A stretch of DNA of 5,090 nucleotides from contig NZ_CALEVF010000221.1 of the NCBI RefSeq assembly GCF_937920395.1, positions 1-5,090 on the forward strand, written 5' to 3'. The translations under genes and the position numbers were made by a program. The notes beneath the pieces are model-generated. The model had not been told where the DNA came from. It saw only the letters and a program-made list of their open reading frames with translations, and did not search any database. Position 1 is the first letter of the stretch. Each line of letters begins with the position of its first letter. Shown piece by piece: positions 1-5,090 of the stretch. The DNA comes from an uncultured Clostridium sp. (lineage in GTDB: Bacteria > Bacillota > Clostridia > Clostridiales > Clostridiaceae).

Positions 1-1
1 A

Positions 2-370
2 ATTATTTTCACAGGAAGAATTAATGATAGAAAATTAATTGAGGAAGAATATAAAAAGGCAAAGATTTTCTGCCTTACCTCAAGGTGTGAGGGATTCCCA
101 AATGTATTTGGAGAAGCAGCTAACAAAGGTTGCTATATAATTTCGTCAGATATAGATCCTGCATGGGATATAACAGACGACAAAAAATATGGAAGTGTGT
201 TTCCTATAAATGATCATGTTGCTCTTGCAAATGAACTGATAACAGTTTGTTTAAATGAAGCAAGATTAGAAACAGTGTGCAGGGATATTCAAATTTATAC
301 AAAAGAGAATTTTGAATGGATAAAACTTTGTGAAAAGATAGAATGTTTCTTAAACGAAAATAATGAATAA
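2..370 (+). CDS. GT4-type (GT-B fold) glycosyltransferase, C-terminal part only
   Basis: The reading frame is open from the left edge to a TAA at 368-370, giving the last 122 residues of a protein whose start lies outside the window. Counting from the first visible codon, residues 28-40 carry the EX7E signature of GT4 retaining glycosyltransferases: Glu30 and Glu38 in a CEGFPNVFGEAA context. In this family the motif lies in the C-terminal Rossmann domain and contacts the nucleotide-sugar donor. The preceding segment (T4-G5-R6 followed by a charged helix ending in AKIFCLTS) fits the usual strand-helix-strand before that motif. The C-terminal tail (about residues 95-122) is a Trp-containing helix typical of GT-B proteins that fold back on the N-domain. 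The protein is probably cytoplasmic or membrane-associated and transfers a sugar onto a growing surface glycan. Donor and acceptor cannot be assigned. The next gene follows after 16 bases, so the two are very likely co-transcribed. Confidence 0.88.
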   Translation: MIFTGRINDRKLIEEEYKKAKIFCLTSRCEGFPNVFGEAANKGCYIISSDIDPAWDITDDKKYGSVFPINDHVALANELITVCLNEARLETVCRDIQIYTKENFEWIKLCEKIECFLNENNE

Positions 371-373
371 GAT

Positions 374-379
374 AGGAGA
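374..379 (+). promoter_or_regulatory. Ribosome binding site of the GT2 gene
   Basis: AGGAGA lies 7 bases upstream of the ATG at 387, just after the stop codon of the upstream glycosyltransferase. It supports the ATG as the true start and supports translation from a shared mRNA. Confidence 0.8.
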
Positions 380-386
380 TTGATTT

Positions 387-1172
387 ATGGATAATAGCAA
401 TCTAGTCAGTGTATTGGTTCTATCTTATAATAATTTAAGATATATGAAAGAATGTCTAAATTCAATTATGCAGCAGAATTATCAGCATATTGAAATTATT
501 ATAAGCGATGACTTTTCTAGCGACTTTAAGAAAGATGAAATAGAACAATTTATAATGGATAATAAAAAAGGAAATATAGTTAATTATGTAATAAATCATA
601 ATTCATGCAATTTAGGAACGGTTAAAAATTTAAATAAGGCAATTAGTTTGGCAACTGGTAATTATTTTATTAATCTTGCTTGTGATGATTTACTTTTTGA
701 TAGTGGTACTATAAGTGCCATTGTAAAATTTTTTTCTGATTCAAATTATCTTGTATTAGCGGGATATATAGCTGAGTATGATGAAAAATTAAAGGAATGT
801 TTATTAATAACACCTACATTAGAATATATTAAATACACCTATGGTAATCCTATTGATTGTTATAGAGCTTTATGTGCCTGTAATTTTATTCCTGCGCCAG
901 GTATGGCGTACAAAAGAGAACTTATAAATAGATATGGTATGTATGATGAAGAATATAAATTAGTAGAAGATTATCCAAGATGGTTGTATTTAACAAGAAA
1001 TGGATGCTGTATTGGATTTTTATCACGTTTTATTGTTAAATATAGAAATGGAGGTATCTCATTTAACAGAGATGAAAATATTGATAAAATTTATAATGAT
1101 GATTTAGCATTAGTTAAAGAAAAAGAGATATTACCTTATGTGAATATAATTAAAGATATCAACTATAAGTAG
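387..1172 (+). CDS. GT2 family (GT-A fold) glycosyltransferase, 261 aa
   Basis: Inverting glycosyltransferase of family 2, expected to transfer a nucleotide-activated sugar to a glycan acceptor at the cytoplasmic face of the membrane. Residues 7-15 (VSVLVLSYN) form the first strand of the GT-A Rossmann fold. IIISDDFSSD (37-46) is the nucleotide-binding strand with its Asp pair. NLGTVKNLNKAISLATG (75-91) matches the conserved NxG...N.A segment. CDDLLF (99-104) supplies the DXD-type metal/donor motif at Asp100-Asp101. LVEDYPRW (191-198) contains the ED pair (Glu193-Asp194) at the position of the family's catalytic base. There are no membrane segments and no C-terminal extension, and the length is at the short end for bacterial GT2 enzymes. 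The ATG has a good ribosome binding site. The TAG stop at 1170-1172 is followed by 122 bases before the qdtC-like start. Sugar specificity cannot be read from the sequence. Confidence 0.92.
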   Translation: MDNSNLVSVLVLSYNNLRYMKECLNSIMQQNYQHIEIIISDDFSSDFKKDEIEQFIMDNKKGNIVNYVINHNSCNLGTVKNLNKAISLATGNYFINLACDDLLFDSGTISAIVKFFSDSNYLVLAGYIAEYDEKLKECLLITPTLEYIKYTYGNPIDCYRALCACNFIPAPGMAYKRELINRYGMYDEEYKLVEDYPRWLYLTRNGCCIGFLSRFIVKYRNGGISFNRDENIDKIYNDDLALVKEKEILPYVNIIKDINYK

Positions 1173-1294
1173 TGGGGAATTTAATATTAGAGATTTTTAA
1201 GGAAATTGTATTTAAAATTATTGAGAAAATCATTAAGCTTTTACTGAAAATTAATTTTCATGCAAATCTTATGTTTAATGAGAGGAGTGATCTA
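1173..1294 (+). other. 122-base leader, open in frame with the acetyltransferase gene
   Basis: This gap between the GT2 stop and the preferred acetyltransferase ATG has no stop codon in the acetyltransferase frame. A GTG at 1172, overlapping the GT2 stop, could extend that protein by 41 residues. The extension would be a strongly amphipathic Ile/Leu/Lys helix (about residues 4-28, e.g. EIFKEIVFKIIEKIIKLLLK). The GTG has no upstream ribosome binding site. GGGG at 1174-1177 lies 6 bases before an ATA at 1184, which would be a very rare start codon. The last part of the gap encodes the downstream ribosome binding site. It is either an untranslated leader, a decayed small gene or N-terminus, or a real membrane-associating extension. 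I see no terminator and no convincing promoter in it. Confidence 0.5.
1283..1287 (+). promoter_or_regulatory. Ribosome binding site deciding the acetyltransferase start
   Basis: AGGAG (within AGGAGTGA) lies 7 bases upstream of the ATG at 1295. It is a much stronger initiation signal than anything near the upstream in-frame GTG at 1172, so it favours the shorter 265-residue protein. Confidence 0.8.
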
Positions 1295-2092
1295 ATGAAT
1301 GATAGTAAAATTTCAAATAGTGCAATAATTAAAGATAATGTAATTATTGGTGATAATGTAATAGTAGAAGACAATTGCTATATAGATTATGGAGCAATAT
1401 TAAGAGATAATGTTCATATAAAAAAAGGCAGTTACATTGGAGTCAGATGCATTTTAGGAGAGTATTTAATGGACTTTTATTCTGATAGAACAAATAAGGT
1501 TCATCCTTTAATAATTGGAGAAAATGCATTGATTAGAAGCGAAACAATTGTTTATGGTGAAACAGTTATAGGAAATAATTTTCAGACTGGTCATAGAGTA
1601 ACTATAAGAGAAAAGTCATTAATAGGAAATAACGTTAGGATTGGAACATTAGCTGATATACAAGGAGATTGTAGCATAGGAAATTATGTGAATCTTCATA
1701 GTAATGTGCACATAGGTCAAAAAAGTGTAATAAAAGATTATGTTTGGATTTTTCCATATGTTGTTTTAACTAATGATCCTACTCCACCATCAAAAACGAT
1801 GTTAGGGGTTACTGTAGAATCTTACGCAGTAATTGCTACTGGAAGTGTAATTTTGCCTGGAGTAAATATAGGTGAGGACTCATTTGTTGGAGCAGGAAGT
1901 GTGGTAGGTAAAAATGTAGAAAAAGAAACACTAACAGTTGGAAATCCAGCAAAAAAAACATTCCCAATACAGGACATAAAAAACAAGTTAACTGGGAAGA
2001 AAATTTATCCTTGGAAATATACTTTTTCTAGAGGGATGCCATGGGAGGAGCTAGGGTACGCGCAATGGTTAAAAAGTGAGAGTGTATTATAA
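1295..2092 (+). CDS. qdtC: dTDP-3-amino-3,6-dideoxyhexose N-acetyltransferase, left-handed beta-helix type (QdtC-like), 265 aa
   Basis: Predicted to transfer acetyl from acetyl-CoA to the C3 amino group of dTDP-3-amino-3,6-dideoxyhexose, the last step to dTDP-Qui3NAc (or Fuc3NAc). Residues 5-55 and 72-205 consist of imperfect hexapeptide repeats ([LIV]-G-x-x-x-x; e.g. VIIGDN, LIIGEN, SLIGNN, CSIGNY, VHIGQK, VNIGED), the signature of a trimeric left-handed beta-helix. An NDPTPPS loop (160-166) interrupts the coils, and its Asn160-Asp161 corresponds to the substrate-binding Asn-Asp I recall for QdtC. The helix ends in VGNPAKK (215-221), followed by a C-terminal helical tail to residue 265. This length is close to the QdtC type as I remember it. 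The ATG at 1295 is chosen for its ribosome binding site; the frame stays open upstream to a GTG at 1172. Assignment to this pathway rests mainly on the qdtA- and qdtB-like genes downstream. Another amino-sugar acyltransferase is possible from fold alone. Confidence 0.82.
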   Translation: MNDSKISNSAIIKDNVIIGDNVIVEDNCYIDYGAILRDNVHIKKGSYIGVRCILGEYLMDFYSDRTNKVHPLIIGENALIRSETIVYGETVIGNNFQTGHRVTIREKSLIGNNVRIGTLADIQGDCSIGNYVNLHSNVHIGQKSVIKDYVWIFPYVVLTNDPTPPSKTMLGVTVESYAVIATGSVILPGVNIGEDSFVGAGSVVGKNVEKETLTVGNPAKKTFPIQDIKNKLTGKKIYPWKYTFSRGMPWEELGYAQWLKSESVL

Positions 2093-2096
2093 ATGG

Positions 2097-2140
2097 TTAG
2101 GTTTAACATTACTGAATTCTAAAAAAGGGGAATAACCTAA
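2097..2140 (+). repeat. Inverted repeat around the GT61 ribosome binding site
   Basis: TTAGGTT at 2097-2103 is the exact reverse complement of AACCTAA at 2134-2140, whose last base is the first base of the GT61 start codon. The 30-base loop holds the ribosome binding site. The 7-bp stem is short and AU-rich, so it may be a chance match. It has no T-tract and is not a terminator. Confidence 0.35.
2126..2130 (+). promoter_or_regulatory. Ribosome binding site of the GT61 gene
   Basis: AGGGG preceded by an A-run, 9 bases before the ATG at 2140. This supports that start and explains the 47-base gap after the acetyltransferase stop. Confidence 0.7.
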
Positions 2141-3270
2141 TGAATATTGTAAGAAATCTAAATAATATCTCATGTAAAGAATATTGTAACAATAATAATT
2201 CTAAATATTCTATTCTTAAAAAAGAATATTTTCAGAAAAATTATATACCAAATTACATGGATAATAATGAAGTTAATAATTATATAGAAGTTAGTTATCC
2301 TGAAACTTATGTAGCTGATTTATATAATATAAACATAATTGGGGGAAATAGTATTATTTTTGATGAAAATAATAATTGTATTTATGATTTGCCACTGATG
2401 GATGATGAAAATAGATTTCAACTAGCAATGGGAAATACAATTTTTGTAGATAAGAAATCTACTTTAGTTAACTATAACAATTCAAATGAAATAATTAAAG
2501 AGGGAATAATGCTTATAGCAAATGGGTCTTTTAATTATTTCCATTTCAATCTAGAATCATTATCTAAATTATGTTTAATTAATGAAAAAGAAGAATATAA
2601 TAAAGTTCCAATATTGGTAGATGAAAGATGCCTTAAAATTCAATCATTTAAAGATGAATTAGAAAAATTAAATTCAAATGGAAGAGAAATAATTTCTTTA
2701 AAACAAGGATATTGTTATAATGTTAAAAAATTAATATATATATCAGAATTGATTATTGAACCTATTAATCTTAAAACAGATGCATTTCTAAGATATGAAG
2801 ATTATAGAGTGAGTGAGGTAGCTGTGAAGTTGCTACATGATAATTTAGCCATTAAAAGTAATATCTTTAGAAAATTATTTATCTCTAGAAAAAATAGTAG
2901 TGTTGTTAGATTGCTATATCAAGATAAAATCGAACAAATTTTTAAAGAGTATGGTTATGAAATAATATATCCAGAAGATATGTGTTTTGACGATCAATTA
3001 AAAATTTTTTCACAAGCTGAATTCATAGCAGGTGCAAGTGGAGCTGGATTTACAAATATTTTATTTGCTAATAAAAAGACAAAAATCATATGTATAATGC
3101 CTAAACAAATAAAATTTTCATGTTATTCAAGTATAGCTGGAATCTTAGGTCAACAGTTCTATGGTTTAGATGCAAAAATCCATGATAATACGAATGTGGT
3201 TTATTATCAAAACAGTATTGAATTAGGAGAAGAATATTTAAGAACTTTTCTAGAAAGGTTTAAACACTAA
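2140..3270 (+). CDS. GT61 family (DUF563) glycosyltransferase, 376 aa
   Basis: Predicted glycosyltransferase of the DUF563/GT61 type, a family common in bacterial capsule and surface polysaccharide loci. The N-terminal part (about 55-110) has the strand-rich pattern of the family, with IIGGNSIIFDENNNCIYD at 66-83. NGSFNYFHFNLESLSKL (128-144) matches the conserved N-Y-x-H segment, with His135. FISRKNSSVVR (247-257) is the basic S-R...R motif. The C-terminal domain has IIYPEDMCFDDQLKIFSQAEFIAGASGAGFTNILF (275-309), the family's most conserved block. The usual His of the HGAG(L/F)TN motif is Ser300 here; I believe some bacterial members share this. There is no signal peptide or membrane helix, so it is likely cytoplasmic. 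The first 25 codons are extremely AT-rich and Asn-rich (60 bases from 2161 contain 9 G or C). It separates the N-acetyltransferase gene from the other two amino-sugar genes. Donor and acceptor are unknown; transfer of the dideoxy amino sugar made by its neighbours is one possibility. Confidence 0.85.
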   Translation: MNIVRNLNNISCKEYCNNNNSKYSILKKEYFQKNYIPNYMDNNEVNNYIEVSYPETYVADLYNINIIGGNSIIFDENNNCIYDLPLMDDENRFQLAMGNTIFVDKKSTLVNYNNSNEIIKEGIMLIANGSFNYFHFNLESLSKLCLINEKEEYNKVPILVDERCLKIQSFKDELEKLNSNGREIISLKQGYCYNVKKLIYISELIIEPINLKTDAFLRYEDYRVSEVAVKLLHDNLAIKSNIFRKLFISRKNSSVVRLLYQDKIEQIFKEYGYEIIYPEDMCFDDQLKIFSQAEFIAGASGAGFTNILFANKKTKIICIMPKQIKFSCYSSIAGILGQQFYGLDAKIHDNTNVVYYQNSIELGEEYLRTFLERFKH

Positions 3271-3275
3271 TATTG

Positions 3276-3280
3276 AGGAG
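3276..3280 (+). promoter_or_regulatory. Ribosome binding site deciding the ketoisomerase start
   Basis: AGGAG (in AGGAGAGG) lies 7 bases before the ATG at 3288. An in-frame TTG at 3273 lies directly ahead of this site, would put the site inside the gene, and has no site of its own, so it is not the start. Confidence 0.88.
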
Positions 3281-3287
3281 AGGCAAT

Positions 3288-3695
3288 ATGTATAATTGTT
3301 CATTGCTTAAATTCATGAATATTAATAGTAAATATGGTAATTTAACACCTATAGAAGAAATGGTGGATGTCCCTTTTGATATAAAACGTATATATTATAT
3401 TACAAAAGTACCCCAGGGAATTGAAAGAGGTTTTCATGCACATAGAAAACTTCATCAAGTGCTAATATGCCTTAATGGTTCTGTGAAAGTAAAGGTGAAA
3501 AATCCAAAGGAAGAGAGTGAATTTATTTTAGATGATACATCAGTTGGTCTGTATATTGGACCATATATTTGGAGAGAAATGTATGATTTTAGTGAAGGAG
3601 CTGTTCTTTTAGTACTTGCATCTGATTACTATAACGAAAGTGATTATATAAGGAATATGGACTTTTATATGCAAGAGGCAGTCAAAAGATATTAG
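3288..3695 (+). CDS. qdtA: dTDP-4-keto-6-deoxyglucose 3,4-ketoisomerase, cupin (QdtA/FdtA family), 135 aa
   Basis: Converts dTDP-4-keto-6-deoxy-D-glucose to the 3-keto isomer, the branch step towards 3-amino-3,6-dideoxyhexoses. The protein is a single small cupin of the family's usual length. Visible hallmarks are KRIYYI (33-38), RGFHAHRKLHQVLICLNGSVKV (47-68) with His50 and His52, the PYIWREMYDFSEGAVLLVLAS block (92-112), and the YNESDYIRNMDFY tail (115-127). His50 and Tyr36 fall where I recall the catalytic His51 and Tyr37 of Thermoanaerobacterium QdtA. Tyr16 and Arg96 fall where QdtA has Tyr17 and Arg97; FdtA enzymes carry Arg and His there. All four shift by one residue, which supports the alignment. 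This predicts the glucose-configured product and therefore the Qui3NAc branch. The start at 3288 has a strong ribosome binding site; the stop is 12 bases before the aminotransferase start. The family call is firm; the Qdt rather than Fdt subtype is inference. Confidence 0.9.
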   Translation: MYNCSLLKFMNINSKYGNLTPIEEMVDVPFDIKRIYYITKVPQGIERGFHAHRKLHQVLICLNGSVKVKVKNPKEESEFILDDTSVGLYIGPYIWREMYDFSEGAVLLVLASDYYNESDYIRNMDFYMQEAVKRY

Positions 3696-3699
3696 GGAG
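3694..3699 (+). promoter_or_regulatory. Ribosome binding site deciding the aminotransferase start
   Basis: AGGGAG overlaps the ketoisomerase stop codon and lies 8 bases before the GTG at 3708. The other in-frame GTG at 3699 begins inside this site and has no site of its own, so 3708 is preferred. Confidence 0.78.
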
Positions 3700-3707
3700 T
3701 GATTACG

Positions 3708-4802
3708 GTGAGTATTCCATTTATAAATTTAGAGCCAATGCATAGTGAAATAAAAGATGAGATTATAGAAGCTTTTATAAGAGTATACAATAGAAATTGG
3801 TTTATTCTAGGACAAAGTGTAGAAAACTTTGAAAAGAAATTTTCACAGTATTGTAATACTGATTATTGTATAAGTTGTGGAAATGGATTAGATGCGCTTT
3901 GCCTTATATTAAAGGGGTATGATATAGGAATTGGTGATGAAGTAATTGTGCCATCTAATACTTATATAGCTACCGCTTTAGCAGTTTCAAATGTTGGAGC
4001 TAAGGTCGTTTTAGTTGAGCCGGATATTAAAACATTTAATATAGATGTAAATAAAATTGAAGAGGTCATTACAAAAAGAACAAAAGCAATTATTGCTGTT
4101 CATCTATATGGTAGGCCAATAGATGCTGATAAAGTAAGAGTCTTATGTGAAAAATATAATCTGAAATTTATAGAAGATGCAGCTCAAGCTCATGGAGCTA
4201 TATATAAGGGCAAAAAAATAGGAAGTCTTGGCGATGCAGCTGGGTTTAGTTTTTATCCAGGTAAAAATTTAGGAGCGCTTGGCGATGGAGGAGCTATTCT
4301 CACGAGTGACATTATCTTGGCACAAAAGGTGAGGGCATTAAGAAACTATGGCTCAGATATTAAATATCATAACGAGTATAAGGGCGTTAATTCTAGACTT
4401 GATGAAATACAAGCGGAATTTCTATTAGTAAAGTTAAGGTATCTTTACAAATGGAATAATGACAGACAAAGAATCGCAAGACTATATATTGAAAGAATAA
4501 ATAATAGTAAATTAATTCTTCCAGATATAAAGCTAGTTAAAGACTCAGTATGGCATGTATTTCCTGTTAGGACGGAGTATAGAAATGAATTACAAAAGTA
4601 TTTGAAGGATAAAGGAATAGGGACTTTAATTCATTATCCAATACCAATTCATCTTCAGCAGGCTTATAAGGATTTAGGTTATAAGCTGGGTGAGTTTCCA
4701 ATAGCAGAAGAGATCTCAAATACTGTGCTAAGTTTACCAATGTGGTATGGAATGAGTGAGGAAGAAATTAATTATGTTATGGAGGTTTTAAATAAGTGGT
4801 AA
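3708..4802 (+). CDS. qdtB: dTDP-3-keto-6-deoxyhexose 3-aminotransferase, DegT/DnrJ/EryC1 family (QdtB-like), 364 aa
   Basis: PLP-dependent sugar aminotransferase expected to convert the QdtA product to dTDP-3-amino-3,6-dideoxyhexose, with glutamate as the likely amino donor. The N-terminus ([13 protein letters not shown]) is the standard family opening. CGNGLDAL (57-64) binds the PLP phosphate. [12 protein letters not shown] (81-92) is the conserved P-x-N/F-T-x-x-A/S segment. EDAAQAHGA (156-164) supplies Asp157 and Gln160, the residues that hold the PLP ring. [18 protein letters not shown] (180-197) contains the PLP Schiff-base Lys186. [14 protein letters not shown] (226-239) carries the Asn228 expected to reach the partner subunit's cofactor in the dimer. 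Full family length with no broken motif. The start is GTG with a ribosome binding site 8 bases upstream, immediately after qdtA. The stop is 45 bases before the terminator, so it is the last gene of the operon. Family certain; the C3 position of amination is inferred from the adjacent ketoisomerase. Confidence 0.92.
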   Translation: MSIPFINLEPMHSEIKDEIIEAFIRVYNRNWFILGQSVENFEKKFSQYCNTDYCISCGNGLDALCLILKGYDIGIGDEVIVPSNTYIATALAVSNVGAKVVLVEPDIKTFNIDVNKIEEVITKRTKAIIAVHLYGRPIDADKVRVLCEKYNLKFIEDAAQAHGAIYKGKKIGSLGDAAGFSFYPGKNLGALGDGGAILTSDIILAQKVRALRNYGSDIKYHNEYKGVNSRLDEIQAEFLLVKLRYLYKWNNDRQRIARLYIERINNSKLILPDIKLVKDSVWHVFPVRTEYRNELQKYLKDKGIGTLIHYPIPIHLQQAYKDLGYKLGEFPIAEEISNTVLSLPMWYGMSEEEINYVMEVLNKW

Positions 4803-4847
4803 AAATATAGAACTGTTACTTAAAGAGGCTAATACGAATAGTGTGTT

Positions 4848-4885
4848 AAATCTAGCAAGGTATAAAATGCTAGATTTTTATTTTT
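4848..4885 (+). terminator. Intrinsic terminator at the end of the glycan operon
   Basis: AAATCTAGCA (4848-4857) and TGCTAGATTT (4868-4877) are perfect 10-bp inverted arms around a 10-base loop, followed directly by a T-rich tract (4878-4885, seven T of eight). The stem has only three G-C pairs, in keeping with the AT-rich genome. It lies 45 bases after the aminotransferase stop and points downstream, so it should end transcription of the operon ahead of the probable rRNA leader. Confidence 0.85.
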
Positions 4886-4900
4886 AGATAATATTTAGCC

Positions 4901-4919
4901 ATGCGTATCTTAATGCGTA
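4901..4919 (+). repeat. Short direct repeat ATGCGTA, two copies
   Basis: ATGCGTA occurs at 4901-4907 and 4913-4919, a spacing of 12 bases, in the gene-free stretch after the terminator. It could be a protein-binding site or chance; nothing else supports a function. Confidence 0.25.
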
Positions 4920-5005
4920 ATATTGAACTATACAGAGACATATGTAGAAATATGAATATAATTCGTTTATAAGGTATAAATGGTGGAATTGATTCTGTAT
5001 TAATG

Positions 5006-5014
5006 TGATAGAAT
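5006..5014 (+). promoter_or_regulatory. Possible extended -10 promoter ahead of the rRNA-type leader
   Basis: TGATAGAAT fits an extended -10 element (TGn plus TAGAAT, five of six to TATAAT). No good -35 lies at 17 bases; TTGATT at 4989-4994 is only 14 bases upstream. A start near 5020 would place the boxA-like motif about 25 bases into the transcript, a plausible arrangement for an rRNA promoter. Weak on its own. Confidence 0.33.
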
Positions 5015-5045
5015 ATTCCTTGTCGTCATATACGAGTGGCACATT

Positions 5046-5058
5046 GGTCTTTGAAAAT
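5046..5058 (+). promoter_or_regulatory. boxA-like antitermination motif, probable rRNA operon leader
   Basis: GGTCTTTGAAAAT, continuing as TAAACAGAG, closely resembles the boxA region (TGTTCTTTGAAAACT in Bacillus subtilis as I recall it) that precedes 16S rRNA in Firmicutes and binds Nus factors. Clostridial 16S leaders often carry a CTTTGAAAATTxAACAGxG string. No 16S sequence is reached before the window ends, so the rRNA gene itself is inferred. The 4803-5090 stretch otherwise shows only the terminator, a short direct repeat and the weak promoter above, with no convincing gene. Confidence 0.6.
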
Positions 5059-5090
5059 TAAACAGAGAAATAGGTAAAGAAATGAAATAA

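Noticed and set aside
75..92. Hairpin CCTCA...TGAGG in the GT4 gene
   Set aside because: A 5-bp stem inside conserved coding sequence around the EX7E motif, with no T-tract; best explained by codon content.
1295..2092. Repeated short units in the acetyltransferase gene as a DNA repeat or CRISPR-like array
   Set aside because: The repetition is at protein level (hexapeptide coils of a left-handed beta-helix); the DNA units are not identical and have no spacers.
3273..3287. In-frame TTG start adding five residues to the ketoisomerase
   Set aside because: The extra codons are the ribosome binding site itself; no upstream site serves the TTG, and the ATG at 3288 matches the family's usual N-terminus.
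3699..3707. GTG start three codons earlier for the aminotransferase
   Set aside because: It begins in the last base of the AGGGAG site, leaving no usable spacing; the GTG at 3708 is correctly spaced and starts the conserved IPFINLEP segment.
4796..4810. GTG well placed after GGAGG at 4781-4785 as the start of a downstream gene
   Set aside because: The frame ends after four codons at a TAG.
4923..4950. TTGAAC / TAGAAA as a sigma-A promoter with a 16-base spacer
   Set aside because: Only four of six matches in each box, which is expected by chance in AT-rich intergenic DNA.
1..5090. Minus-strand genes, tRNAs, insertion sequences or a defence or other novel system
   Set aside because: The plus strand is almost fully occupied by intact genes of known families; I saw no tRNA-like fold, transposase, terminal inverted repeats or convincing minus-strand frame.

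Overview
This AT-rich window has purine-rich ribosome binding sites 6-9 bases ahead of its starts, frequent ATA and AGA codons, and an rRNA-type leader motif at its right end. Together these suggest a low-GC Firmicute, most likely Clostridium or a close relative. All genes are on the + strand and tightly packed. They look like the 3' part of a surface-glycan operon that begins to the left of the window.

Layout: 2-370 is the 3' end of a GT4-type glycosyltransferase. 387-1172 is a small GT2 glycosyltransferase. 1295-2092 is a left-handed beta-helix sugar N-acetyltransferase (qdtC-like), preceded by 122 bases that stay open in its frame. 2140-3270 is a GT61/DUF563 glycosyltransferase. 3288-3695 is a cupin 3,4-ketoisomerase (qdtA-like). 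3708-4802 is a PLP sugar aminotransferase (qdtB-like). An intrinsic terminator at 4848-4885 closes the operon. The remaining 205 bases hold no convincing gene. They contain a possible extended -10 promoter and a boxA-like rRNA leader motif at 5046-5058, so an rRNA operon probably starts just beyond the window.

How the genes work together: QdtA, QdtB and QdtC are the last three steps of the pathway from dTDP-4-keto-6-deoxyglucose to dTDP-3-acetamido-3,6-dideoxyhexose (3,4-ketoisomerisation, C3 transamination, N-acetylation). RmlA- and RmlB-type enzymes that make the starting compound are not in the window and must be encoded elsewhere. Two residues in the ketoisomerase (Tyr16 and Arg96) match the glucose-configured (Qui3NAc) enzyme type rather than the galactose-configured (Fuc3NAc) type, as far as I recall the published determinants. 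The three glycosyltransferases, one from each of three families, presumably assemble a repeat unit containing this sugar. The acceptor (S-layer, capsule, cell-wall polymer or flagellin) cannot be told from this window.

I see no CRISPR array, mobile element, tRNA or new defence system. The most informative points are the predicted sugar stereochemistry, the unusual leader ahead of qdtC, and the junction with a probable rRNA operon.
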